From positions 1 to 64,000 of the forward strand of contig CAYWWK010000001.1 in NCBI GenBank assembly GCA_964462135.1: DNA of 64,000 bases, read 5' to 3'. Position numbers and translations under genes: made by a program. The notes below the pieces were generated by a model. It had not been told where the DNA came from, searched no databases, and was given only the letters and a program-made list of their open reading frames with translations. Origin of the DNA: MGBC163016 sp964462135 (lineage in GTDB: Bacteria; Actinomycetota; Coriobacteriia; Coriobacteriales; Eggerthellaceae). Below, one piece after another: positions 33,071-41,147 of the stretch (its first letter is position 1; each line of letters opens with the position of its first letter).

Positions 33071-33697
33071 ATGCCAGGACCTGAAGCAGAATCTGGAGTG
33101 GCGCCGGAGGCAAGGTCAGGCGCTTCTGGTCCAACGACGGGGGTCGAATCAGGCCACGCGATGCGCGGTGGCCTGGCAGACTATCCTGAACGCTGGGAGC
33201 GGTGGACCAGACGGTTTCGAGGGCGCGGTTCGGTTAAGCGCGTGAAGGCGCTGCGCATCGCAGACAAGGTCATCGTCGCTCTGTTCGTCCTGCTGTATTT
33301 GCTGATGGCATGGGGATGCGTAGGCGCTACGCCAGGGGCGGTCATAGGCTATCTTGCAACGACGGCGGTTTGCTTCGGGCTGGTGGGGCTGTTTCGCCGA
33401 TGGCGGGATGAGCCTCGACCTTATGAGGTATTCGATATCAAACCCCTGGTGCCCAAGAAGGACCTGAAACGTGGTCGGTCCTTTCCGTCACGCCACGCGT
33501 TCTGCGCATTCCTCATCGCAACGATGTACGCAATCGTGTTCCGCTCTGCTGGCGGCATGGTGCCATTGCTCTTGGCTGCCCTGTTGGGCTGCATGCGTGT
33601 TCTGGAAGGGGTTCACTTTCCGCGTGATGTCGTTGTTGGAGCTGTGCTGGGAGTGGTTGCCGGTTTTGTCTGCATCGCTGCCTTGATCGTCGTCTAG
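33071..33697 (+). CDS. PAP2-family phosphatase (second copy)
   Basis: The 208-residue protein starts at ATG 33071 behind AAGGGGG. The first ~55 residues are polar and Gly/Arg-rich. Membrane helices follow (KVIVALFVLLYLLMAWGCVG), then the phosphatase motifs PKKDLKRGRSFPSRHAFCAF (PSRH in place of PSGH) and LEGVHFPRDVVVGA (the SR half of the usual motif reads MRVLEGVHFPRD). All catalytic His and Asp positions are present. A TetR gene is divergent 140 bp away. It is probably an undecaprenyl- or lipid-phosphate phosphatase. Confidence 0.82.
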   Translation: MPGPEAESGVAPEARSGASGPTTGVESGHAMRGGLADYPERWERWTRRFRGRGSVKRVKALRIADKVIVALFVLLYLLMAWGCVGATPGAVIGYLATTAVCFGLVGLFRRWRDEPRPYEVFDIKPLVPKKDLKRGRSFPSRHAFCAFLIATMYAIVFRSAGGMVPLLLAALLGCMRVLEGVHFPRDVVVGAVLGVVAGFVCIAALIVV

Positions 33698-33766
33698 CAG
33701 GAAGGCCGCTGCAGAAGGCGCTTCCGCTTTCAGTGCCGTCAGCGTGAAAGAGCCTTCTTGCGCGCG

Positions 33767-34729
33767 TCAACCGGCTATGGTTTCGTAGGCCTCTCCGGTG
33801 CCGTCGATCATCATGTTCTGGAAGCGTTCAGACATGAAGGCGTTGCTGAAGTGCTCGTCGACCCATTCCTCGAAGGCATTCGCGGGAGGTATGCCAGCAT
33901 CGCGTTCGGCTCGGCGATCGAAGCACATGATGGTCATGAAGATATCCAACGCCAGATAGATGAACAGAAGCGTCACGAAGATGGCCTTGCGCTTCGTCGT
34001 GGGCACGCCTAGCCCCCAGAGCAGGTTGGGCATGACCAGCTTGTACCAAAGATACCCTAGCAGTCCCCAGAAGAACAGGAAGGGGACGGCCACCCATTTC
34101 GTGATGGCTCCCGGCACACCGCCAGCGATGTAATCCCAGGATACGGCGCCCATGAACGTTTCCATGCCCCATCCCGTGATCTGCTCGAGCAAGCCGCCGA
34201 CCACCATCGAGACGAGAAACACCATCCATCCCTTCGCATGCAGCCTGCGCATCTGGAAGGTAACAAGCGTCAGCAGCACCGCACCCACTCCATAAAGCGG
34301 GCTGAAGGGTCCCCAGACCAAGCCGACCCGGCTTTCGGTCACGCCTACGGTGATGAACATCCACACCTCTTCAAGCAGAAGCCCCAGCACCGAACCGATG
34401 AAGAAGATCATGACCACCTGATACCATCCAAGGTGCAGGTGATCCAGAAAGCTCTCGCGCACCTGCTTCTCTGCCTTATGGACCTCTGAGAGCTGCTGGC
34501 GGTTCAAGTGGGGCGTCTTGCCCTTGTCTCCTGACTGGAGCTTCTGCGCGGCGCGGATCGCTTCGATCCGAGTGATCATCTCACGAGTGGCAGGAGTCAG
34601 GGCATCGTTCTCAGCGGCGTTGCGCAGTTGCTTGCCGCGTCCAAGCCACGCCCAGAACCGGCCGATCGCCCAGACGACGAACATGACGAACAAGGCCACC
34701 AGCACCAAGCTGATGATGGAGAGAAGCAT
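33767..34729 (-). CDS. Putative ABC-transporter type IV membrane protein (CmpB-like)
   Basis: The start ATG 34729 follows GGGAGGTCGC (MLLSIISLVLVALFVM). The 320-residue protein has five or six membrane helices and the CmpB/PF06541 motifs WYQVVMIFFIGSVLGLLLEE, GLVWGPFSPLYGVGAVLL and a WGMETF/AVSWDY segment near residue 190. An extended cytosolic loop lies between the first helix and the rest. The family is called type IV ABC permease but has no demonstrated ATPase partner. No ABC gene is adjacent here, and the function is unknown. Confidence 0.8.
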   Translation of the reverse strand: MLLSIISLVLVALFVMFVVWAIGRFWAWLGRGKQLRNAAENDALTPATREMITRIEAIRAAQKLQSGDKGKTPHLNRQQLSEVHKAEKQVRESFLDHLHLGWYQVVMIFFIGSVLGLLLEEVWMFITVGVTESRVGLVWGPFSPLYGVGAVLLTLVTFQMRRLHAKGWMVFLVSMVVGGLLEQITGWGMETFMGAVSWDYIAGGVPGAITKWVAVPFLFFWGLLGYLWYKLVMPNLLWGLGVPTTKRKAIFVTLLFIYLALDIFMTIMCFDRRAERDAGIPPANAFEEWVDEHFSNAFMSERFQNMMIDGTGEAYETIAG

Positions 34730-34905
34730 GCGACCTCCCATGTACGGCTGCCAAAGAACGACATTCTAGCGGAAGGGATGGCACTGGACGTTGGCCAGAT
34801 CGCTTCGACGGGGCAGCGCCTGGATGTCATCAGGCGGTGAGCGGCATCATTGGCCGAAGGGATCAGGATGGCGATCCTTTCGGCTTTCGTGAATGCTCCT
34901 TTGAG

Positions 34906-35655
34906 TCACTGGGAATCGCGGGCGTCTCCATCGTCGTCGATCACCATCGTGGGATCATCCCGTGTGATGATCTGCTTGGCGAAGATGCTGGCACCAAGAT
35001 GACACTCGACCATGCAAGCCAGCTGATCGGTGGCCTTCGCCAAGTCATCAGCCCGTGCAGGGTCCACTGATTCGATGATCAGGAAAGCCTTCTCTGATTC
35101 ATCGGTCAAGGCGGTGCGCTTGCCATCGCGCCAGTTCCAGCAGCGGCAGATTGCACCGGCATCGTCGCGATAGCACAGCTCTCCTGCCAACGTGGGTGCA
35201 TCCTCATCTTCGCCAAGGGGCTGGAATGCGTCTCCGCCCTCAGTGATCCCCAAGCGGATGTCGCCATCCATGGCATCGATGTCCTCGCCTCCCACTGGGA
35301 GCGCATAGGCAAGCGATATCGTGTTGTATACATCCACGGCCGGGGTGATGGATCCCACGGGGTTGCCCTTCAGCACGCGCTTGAGCAGGTTCTCGACCGA
35401 GCAGCGTGCGCCCTTCTTCGTGCTGAACTTCCTGTAGGCATCGCGCCACACAGCCACGACCTCATTCTGGGAGATGGTATTGCTCGTCAAGTGCTGGTCT
35501 GCCGTGCGGTTCGCCTCGGCAAGCGCACGGGCGATGGCGGCGGCATCCTCGGGTGCCACGTCGGATGCTGGCTTCATGTGGTGGGCTACCACGATGCCGA
35601 TCTGGGCGTCGGGGAACAGTTCCCAGAATGACTCCTCGGTGATGAACTGCTTCAT
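34906..35655 (-). CDS. B3/4-domain protein (phenylalanyl-tRNA synthetase beta-like)
   Basis: ATG 35655 follows GAGAAAGGTG. The 249-residue protein has a B3/4 tRNA-editing-type domain: FSTKKGARCSVENLLKRV, NPVGSITPAVDVYNTISLAY, and WNWRDGKRTALTDESEKAFL. Stand-alone B3/4 proteins bind or hydrolyse mischarged aminoacyl-tRNA, or are relatives without known substrate. A 139-nt structured leader with its own promoter precedes the gene, so expression is probably controlled post-initiation. The last 30 residues are acidic (IDDDGDARDSQ). Confidence 0.8.
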   Translation of the reverse strand: MKQFITEESFWELFPDAQIGIVVAHHMKPASDVAPEDAAAIARALAEANRTADQHLTSNTISQNEVVAVWRDAYRKFSTKKGARCSVENLLKRVLKGNPVGSITPAVDVYNTISLAYALPVGGEDIDAMDGDIRLGITEGGDAFQPLGEDEDAPTLAGELCYRDDAGAICRCWNWRDGKRTALTDESEKAFLIIESVDPARADDLAKATDQLACMVECHLGASIFAKQIITRDDPTMVIDDDGDARDSQ

Positions 35656-35829
35656 GAATCGCACCTTTCTCTCAGGGACCGTCGTCGAAAAGCAAAAGCA
35701 CCCGCAACGAACTTCCATCTTCGAAGGCCTAACGATGAAAGTCGTTCCGAGTGCTCGGAACCCTACCCGGCGGCAGGACCATCTATCCAATTGTCTTGGA
35801 ACTATATCACGGCCACGTTGTTGCTTCAA
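35656..35829 (-). promoter_or_regulatory. Promoter and structured leader of the B3/4 gene (riboswitch candidate)
   Basis: The promoter is TTGAAG (minus, 35824-35829), 17 bp, then TATAGT (35801-35806), so the transcript should start near 35794 and the leader is about 139 nt. In it GTTCCGAG/CTCGGAAC (35744-35761) form a perfect hairpin. AACGA/TCGTT (35731-35735 and 35742-35746) would form an overlapping, competing hairpin, and CTTC/GAAG near 35713-35726 another. Mutually exclusive stems fit a cis-regulatory RNA. I could not match it to a known riboswitch class. Confidence 0.55.
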
Positions 35830-35896
35830 CGGCCGTGAGGAAAGGGGATATGGGCTCTTCCGATTCTCTTGCTGTCGTCTGATACCATGCAACGCC

Positions 35897-36811
35897 ATGG
35901 AAGGAAGGTTCTACAGAGGGGTGGTTGCGGCTCTCGCCGGGGCAATGCTCTGGGGATTCTCGGGCAACTGCATCCAAGCCTTGACCGGCGGCTCCGGATT
36001 CGATCCGCTTCTCATCACGCTGGTCAGGGCGGTCGTGGCTTATGTCGCCCTGTTGGGAGCAAGTCTCATCAGATACCGCTTCGCATTGCGGGAGATGTGG
36101 CGGGACGGGAACGCGCGTCTTTGGACAGGAGTGTTCGGCATTGCCCTCTTCCTCAGCCAAGTGACCTATGCCATCTCCGTTGAGCATACGAACGCGGGCA
36201 CGGCCACCGTGCTGCAAAGCCTTGCCACGGTGTTCGTGATGGTGTTCGCCTGCATTTCCCGCAGGCGTCTTCCCGGAAGGCTTGAATTGGCAGGGCTTGC
36301 CTGCGCCATCCTCTCCACGTGGTTCATCGCGACCCAAGGTGATCCACTCACCTTGTCTCTCCCTCTTGCAGGGGTGTTTTGGGGGCTCGTGAATGCGCTC
36401 TCAGTAGCCGTGTATCTGATCTGCCCGCAGCGGCTCTACAGGCGATGGCCGAGCATCCCAGTGATCGCTTCCGGCGTGGCCGCAAGCGCTGTCTTCGCCA
36501 TGTTGGCCTATGGGGTCAAGGCGGCAATGACGGGGGATGTGGCAATGCCCATGGTGGACGTTGGGGATGCGTTCTTGCTGATGGGAGGCATCGGCCTTTT
36601 GGGAACAGCCTGCGCCTTCGGGTTGTACCTGTATGGGGTATCCATCGTGGGCTCGGTAAACGGGAGCCTGCTGGGCACCGCTGAGCCGGCCAGTGCCATG
36701 GTGATCATGGTGCTGTGGCTGGGGACCGCCGTGAGCGCTGCGGATTGGATCGGTCTCATATTGATGATGGGTATGATCGTGGCCGTGGCCAAAGGCGGTC
36801 GTGAGGTGTGA
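35897..36811 (+). CDS. EamA/DMT-family transporter
   Basis: The 304-residue protein starts at ATG 35897 (MEGRFYRGVVAALAGAMLWG). It has ten hydrophobic segments forming two EamA repeats; the first repeat starts AGAMLWGFSGNCIQAL and the second GVFWGLVNALSVAVYLI. The motif LGTAEPASAMVIMVLWLG in helix nine is typical. DMT carriers export amino acids, purines or other metabolites; the substrate is unknown. An open frame reaching back to 35474 crosses the leader region of the B3/4 gene and is not coding. Confidence 0.85.
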   Translation: MEGRFYRGVVAALAGAMLWGFSGNCIQALTGGSGFDPLLITLVRAVVAYVALLGASLIRYRFALREMWRDGNARLWTGVFGIALFLSQVTYAISVEHTNAGTATVLQSLATVFVMVFACISRRRLPGRLELAGLACAILSTWFIATQGDPLTLSLPLAGVFWGLVNALSVAVYLICPQRLYRRWPSIPVIASGVAASAVFAMLAYGVKAAMTGDVAMPMVDVGDAFLLMGGIGLLGTACAFGLYLYGVSIVGSVNGSLLGTAEPASAMVIMVLWLGTAVSAADWIGLILMMGMIVAVAKGGREV

Positions 36812-36960
36812 GGCTGTCGCTATCAGAACTTTGCCACGGATCAGCTGGAGCACCCGTCCTGCCGTATCCTCGTTATAAGCAATGGTCCCGTCGGGACGTT
36901 CACCCGCATGGCATTCAGTCGTGTCGAATAACGTGTTGCGGCTGGATCATGCAGCATGGC

Positions 36961-37380
36961 TCAAAAGCCTTGGTCTGAACACCACGCAAGGAACTCTTCG
37001 GGGCCGATGGCAGAAATGCCCAGGTAGGGGAAATCCTTGATGTTATTCGTCAGGATGATGCCATTGACATAGACGGCCGCTTCAAGGAAAGGGCGATCCT
37101 TCTCGTCTGTATAGACGATGGCGGGCAGGTACTTTGGGACGATCTCGTCTCCTTCATCCAGCACAATTCCAATGAGGTCATTCGCTTGGCGGGACAGCCC
37201 TCGACTCACGATGAAATGACGACTCAAGACATCGCGATACTCATCCGCCATTTGGGAGCTGTAGCAGATTCGGAATGGGGTGCGCGGATCAAGCACCTTG
37301 CGAAGAGCGTTTCGATTCGGACCGTTCTTCTTCAGCAACGCAGCTGCGAGCACATTGGTGTCGATGATGATATCGATCAT
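36961..37380 (-). CDS. PIN-domain toxin
   Basis: The 139-residue protein begins MIDIIIDTNVLAAALLKKNG with the PIN Asp in IIDTNVLAAAL. Later acidic residues are in SSQMADEYRDVLSRHF, VYTDEKDRPFLEAAVYVNGI and LTNNIKDFPYLGI. It belongs to the COG1569-type PIN toxins. The antitoxin gene ends 5 bp upstream of its ATG. It is the second PIN toxin pair in the window and not similar enough to the first to be a recent duplicate. Confidence 0.82.
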   Translation of the reverse strand: MIDIIIDTNVLAAALLKKNGPNRNALRKVLDPRTPFRICYSSQMADEYRDVLSRHFIVSRGLSRQANDLIGIVLDEGDEIVPKYLPAIVYTDEKDRPFLEAAVYVNGIILTNNIKDFPYLGISAIGPEEFLAWCSDQGF

Positions 37381-37385
37381 CGCGG

Positions 37386-37679
37386 TTAGGCTACCGCGTC
37401 TCGGCTGCGCTGAGCGCGAATCTCATTCACGTAGGCAACGAGATCATCCAACTCTGGTTCGGGTGCTCCATACGCATCAAGTTGGTCATCTGCGGATTCC
37501 ATGACAGCATCGAAGCGCTTCAGTGCATCATCCTCTTCAAGCAATTGCTCATCCAAGAATCGACGGACCTCTTCTGAGATGGTGGTGCCCTTTGCTTCAC
37601 AGAGTTGATTCAGCAATGACTTCTTGCTGCTTTCAATGCGGATCCTGATCACTTCATCCTTGCTGGATTGAGCTTGCAT
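37386..37679 (-). CDS. Antitoxin of PIN pair (ribbon-helix-helix-like)
   Basis: ATG 37679 follows GGAGGTGAAGGCG. The 97-residue protein opens with a basic strand, DEVIRIRIESSKKSLLNQLC, and then TTISEEVRRFLDEQLLEED, an RHH-like DNA-binding unit. A helical tail (RFDAVMESADDQLDAYGAPE) would bind the toxin. A longer frame up to 38390 runs through the next gene's antisense and is not used. A palindromic operator lies over the promoter. Confidence 0.8.
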   Translation of the reverse strand: MQAQSSKDEVIRIRIESSKKSLLNQLCEAKGTTISEEVRRFLDEQLLEEDDALKRFDAVMESADDQLDAYGAPEPELDDLVAYVNEIRAQRSRDAVA

Positions 37680-37707
37680 CGCCTTCACCTCCGCAGCCAC
37701 GGTCGTA

Positions 37708-37720
37708 GCTACATTGTAGC
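37708..37720 (-). promoter_or_regulatory. Operator over the -10 of the second TA pair
   Basis: GCTACA-T-TGTAGC is a perfect 13-bp palindrome. It contains TACAAT on the minus strand, which serves as the -10 about 30 bp upstream of the antitoxin start. Confidence 0.55.
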
Positions 37721-37910
37721 ACCATCTTGGTGTAAAAGGGACATCCCTGATTGCGGACGCAGGTGGTGCAGAGGTTTCCTTCTGGGAGGCGGCGGTCGCA
37801 GGGGCATTCTCAGGCACCGAAGCGTAAAGGCGTTCACGAAAGCAACAGGCTGTTTCTTTACGGTTTGCAGCGCTGCTGGTTAGAATCGTGGCATCGTCGA
37901 AAGGAGCCCC

Positions 37911-38399
37911 ATGTCCATCAATCACAAGATCGCGGAATTGCGCAAGGCCCGTGGCCTCACCCAAGAGCAGCTGGCTGGGAAGCTGTATGTGACCCGTCAG
38001 GCTGTTTCGCGTTGGGAGAACGGCGAGACCGCCCCGGGCATCGATATGGTCAAGCTGCTTGCCGCAACCATTGAGGTTCCCGTAGCAGAACTTCTGGAGC
38101 TTCCCCCTGAAGGGTCCTTCTGCCAAAGCTGCGGCATGTATCTGACGGACGATGATCATCGCGCCAAGAACGCTGATGGCACGCCTTCGATGGACTGGTG
38201 CGAGTGGTGCGGCATCGATGGCAGCGCAGCCCCCGACGAGACCATGGATGAGCTCATCGAGCGTTGCGCGCCCTTCATGGTCGAGTCCGGCTCGTTCGCT
38301 ACGATAGATGAGGCGGTGTCCCTTCTGGGAGCCGTGCTGCCCCAACTGAAGCGCTGGCGTAATGGAACAGGGTCGAGCGATCCATCTCATTCGTCATAG
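37911..38399 (+). CDS. XRE-family HTH regulator with C-terminal zinc ribbon
   Basis: The 162-residue protein starts MSINHKIAELRKARGLTQEQ; the HTH continues LAGKLYVTRQAVSRWENGET and ends LAATIEVPVAELLELP. From about residue 70 a zinc-ribbon-like domain has two CxxC pairs, SFCQSCGMYL and DWCEWCGIDG, typical of a putative zinc ribbon found on such XRE proteins. The helical tail follows. ATG is behind AAAGGAGCCCC. It lies 115 nt before a UvrA-like ATPase gene and may regulate it. Confidence 0.85.
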   Translation: MSINHKIAELRKARGLTQEQLAGKLYVTRQAVSRWENGETAPGIDMVKLLAATIEVPVAELLELPPEGSFCQSCGMYLTDDDHRAKNADGTPSMDWCEWCGIDGSAAPDETMDELIERCAPFMVESGSFATIDEAVSLLGAVLPQLKRWRNGTGSSDPSHSS

Positions 38400-38513
38400 T
38401 CAAGCTGAAGGGTGTGCGACGCGCAGGGAACCATCTGCGATACACAACGTCCCTTCTGCAGGAGAGCGCTACCATGTCTTCAAGGAAGCGGCCCTGTGGA
38501 AGGAAGGCAGTCC

Positions 38514-41117
38514 ATGGCATCAGAACCATCCAGCGAGCCCATGCGCTTCACGGAACCGGAGACCATCGAGGTGCGTGGGGCGCGGGTGCACAACTTGAAG
38601 GATATCTCGCTTGAGGTGCCGTTGCGCCACCTGGTGGGCATCGCGGGTGTATCCGGTTCCGGCAAGAGCTCTCTGGCCTTGGGCGTTCTGTATGCCGAAG
38701 GGTCGCGCCGTTACCTCGAGGCGCTGTCCACCTATACGCGCAGGCGCATCTCCCAGGCTGGCCGTGCTGATGTGGATGAGGTGCTTCATGTGCCTGCCGC
38801 CTTGGCCTTGCGTCAGCGTCCGGGGGTGCCCGGAGTCCACTCCACCTTCGGTACCTCCACAGAGCTTCTGAACCACCTGCGCCTCATGTTCTCGCGCTTG
38901 GGAAGCCACTGCTGCCCGAACGGGCACATGAACCCTCCCAGCTTGAACGTGGCGGCTGAGCGTCCCATCACCTGCTGCGTGTGTGGCATTGAGTTCTATG
39001 GCCCCAGCGCGGAGGACTTGGCCTTCAATAGCTCCGGTGCCTGTCCTGAATGCGATGGTATCGGCGTCATCCGTACCGTCGATGAGTCCACGCTCATCGC
39101 TGATGACAACCTCACGCTTGAGGAAGGGGCCGTAGCCCCTTGGCGCAACCTCATGTGGTCGCTCATGCCTCAGGTGGCCGAGGCGATGGGAGTGCGCATA
39201 GACGTTCCCTACAAGGACCTCACCGACCACGAGAAGGACATCGTGCTGCATGGCCCCATGGAAAAGCGGCACATCCTGTACGTGCCCAAGAACAAGAGCC
39301 ATGCCACTGAGCTGGACTTCACGTTCTACAGTGCTGAGAACGCCGTCAAGAACGCGCTGGCCAAAGCCAAGGACGAGAAGGGACTGGCACGGGTGGCGAA
39401 ATACCTCACCGAATCGGTCTGCCCGGCCTGCCATGGCACGCGCCTCTCAGAGAAGGCGCGCTCAAGCAGGATAGACGAGCAGAACCTCGCCCAAGTCACG
39501 GCTCTCACCCTGGATGGCCTTCGCGATTGGATACCCACGACAGCCCCGTGGCTTCCCGCCGATATGCGTCCCATGTGCAACGCCATCACCGCGGAGATGG
39601 CCGAGCCCATCCAGCGCCTTGAGCAGTTGGGGTTGGGCTACCTTTCGCTTGATCGGGCCAGCGAGACCCTCTCCAACGGGGAACGGCAGCGGGTCGCCCT
39701 CACTCGTGCCGTGCGCAGCCGCACCACCGGTGTGCTCTATGTGCTGGACGAGCCTTCCATCGGGCTTCACCCGGCCAATGTCGAAGGGCTTCTGCGCGTG
39801 ATGGATGATCTGCTCTCAGACGGGAATTCCATCGTGATGGTGGATCACGATATTGACGTGCTGCGCCATGCGGATCATCTCATAGAGATCGGCCCCGGCA
39901 GCGGGGCTCAGGGTGGAACCGTCATCGCCCAGGGCAGCGTGGAAGAGATCGAACAGGACGTGCATTCGCGCATCGGACCGTTTCTCTCCGGCAAGCAGAA
40001 AGTGCGCGTTCGGACGCCGGTTGCGGCACAACACACCTTCGATGAGGGCGTCATCCGCCTGAGAACGGATTGGTTCCACACGGTGCATCCGTTGGATGTG
40101 CGCATTCCGAAGGGGCGCTTGACGGTGGTGACGGGTGTCTCGGGCTCAGGAAAGACCACGCTTGTCCTAGAGAGCCTGGTCGCAGGGCTCAAGGCCCAGC
40201 TTGCAGACCGTAGGCTGATCGAGCAGGTGAAGGGCATAGAGGCTCCGGGAATTCGTCGGGTTGACCTGGTGGATGCCACGCCCATCGGCGTGAACGTCCG
40301 CTCCACGGTGGCAACCTATTCCGGGGTGCTTGATGACCTGCGCCGTGCATTCGCGAAGCTTCCCGAGGCGAAGGAGCGCGGCCTCAAGGCTGGGGACTTC
40401 TCCTACAATACCGGCTCTTTGCGTTGCGGCACCTGTGACGGAACGGGGCAGATATCCTTGGATGTCCAATTCCTGCCCGATGTGGACATCCCTTGTCCCA
40501 CCTGCCATGGATCACGCTATGCTCCCGAAGCCTATGCCATCCAGATGATGGTGGATGCTGACCCTCGAACTGCATCCCGCAAGAACGATGCCGGATCCGC
40601 GTGCTCCCATGCAGAGGGTGAGGAAGATCGCAGCATCGCCACGCTGTCTCTTCCAGAGATGCTCTCCCTCACGGTGAATGAGGCGTTGGTTGCGCTGCCT
40701 TCGCTCAAGAAGGTGCACAGCCATCTTCAGACGCTGCATGGGCTGGGGTTGGGATATCTCACCTTGGGTGAGGCCACTCCGGCCCTATCTGGTGGGGAAG
40801 CTCAAAGGCTGAAGCTTGCCAGCGAGATGCGGCGTGACCAGGAGGATGCGCTGTTCGTCTTCGATGAGCCCACCATCGGGCTGCATCCCCTGGACGTTGC
40901 CACGTTGATCGAGGTACTTAGTCATCTCATCGAACAGGGGGCAACCGTGGTGGTGATAGAGCACGACTTGGATATGATGGCGAATGCTGATTACCTCATT
41001 GACATGGGGCCCGGCGGGGGAGAGGATGGAGGCCGCATCGTAGCAAGCGGCACGCCTGCTCAAGTTGCTGCCCAGCCCGAGAGCGTCACGGGCACCTATC
41101 TCTCACGGGTTCTTTAG
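38514..41117 (+). CDS. UvrA-like excinuclease ATPase (paralogue, class II)
   Basis: The 867-residue protein is read from ATG 38514, after AAGGAAGG. It has two ABC ATPase halves: Walker A GIAGVSGSGKSSLALGVLYA and later VTGVSGSGKTTLVLESLV. Signatures are LSNGERQRVALTRAV and LSGGEAQRLKLASEM, and zinc sites are HCCPNGH...CCVCG, ACPECDGIG, and CGTCDGTG with CPTCHGSRYA. It is about 80 residues shorter than the usual UvrA, as in the class II UvrA paralogues linked to drug resistance. It may act in repair with UvrB or protect against DNA-binding antibiotics. Confidence 0.85.
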   Translation: MASEPSSEPMRFTEPETIEVRGARVHNLKDISLEVPLRHLVGIAGVSGSGKSSLALGVLYAEGSRRYLEALSTYTRRRISQAGRADVDEVLHVPAALALRQRPGVPGVHSTFGTSTELLNHLRLMFSRLGSHCCPNGHMNPPSLNVAAERPITCCVCGIEFYGPSAEDLAFNSSGACPECDGIGVIRTVDESTLIADDNLTLEEGAVAPWRNLMWSLMPQVAEAMGVRIDVPYKDLTDHEKDIVLHGPMEKRHILYVPKNKSHATELDFTFYSAENAVKNALAKAKDEKGLARVAKYLTESVCPACHGTRLSEKARSSRIDEQNLAQVTALTLDGLRDWIPTTAPWLPADMRPMCNAITAEMAEPIQRLEQLGLGYLSLDRASETLSNGERQRVALTRAVRSRTTGVLYVLDEPSIGLHPANVEGLLRVMDDLLSDGNSIVMVDHDIDVLRHADHLIEIGPGSGAQGGTVIAQGSVEEIEQDVHSRIGPFLSGKQKVRVRTPVAAQHTFDEGVIRLRTDWFHTVHPLDVRIPKGRLTVVTGVSGSGKTTLVLESLVAGLKAQLADRRLIEQVKGIEAPGIRRVDLVDATPIGVNVRSTVATYSGVLDDLRRAFAKLPEAKERGLKAGDFSYNTGSLRCGTCDGTGQISLDVQFLPDVDIPCPTCHGSRYAPEAYAIQMMVDADPRTASRKNDAGSACSHAEGEEDRSIATLSLPEMLSLTVNEALVALPSLKKVHSHLQTLHGLGLGYLTLGEATPALSGGEAQRLKLASEMRRDQEDALFVFDEPTIGLHPLDVATLIEVLSHLIEQGATVVVIEHDLDMMANADYLIDMGPGGGEDGGRIVASGTPAQVAAQPESVTGTYLSRVL

Positions 41118-41147
41118 GGTGGCCCCGCAGGCGCAAAAGGAGGACAT

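Noticed and set aside
35656..35829. T-box or ykkC riboswitch identity for the B3/4 leader
   Set aside because: GGGTTCCGAG is superficially like ykkC, but the remaining conserved parts are missing, and no T-box AGGGTGG core is present.
35474..35896. Open frame upstream of the DMT gene
   Set aside because: It is antisense to the B3/4 gene and crosses its promoter and leader; no ribosome site precedes it and the residues lack domain character.
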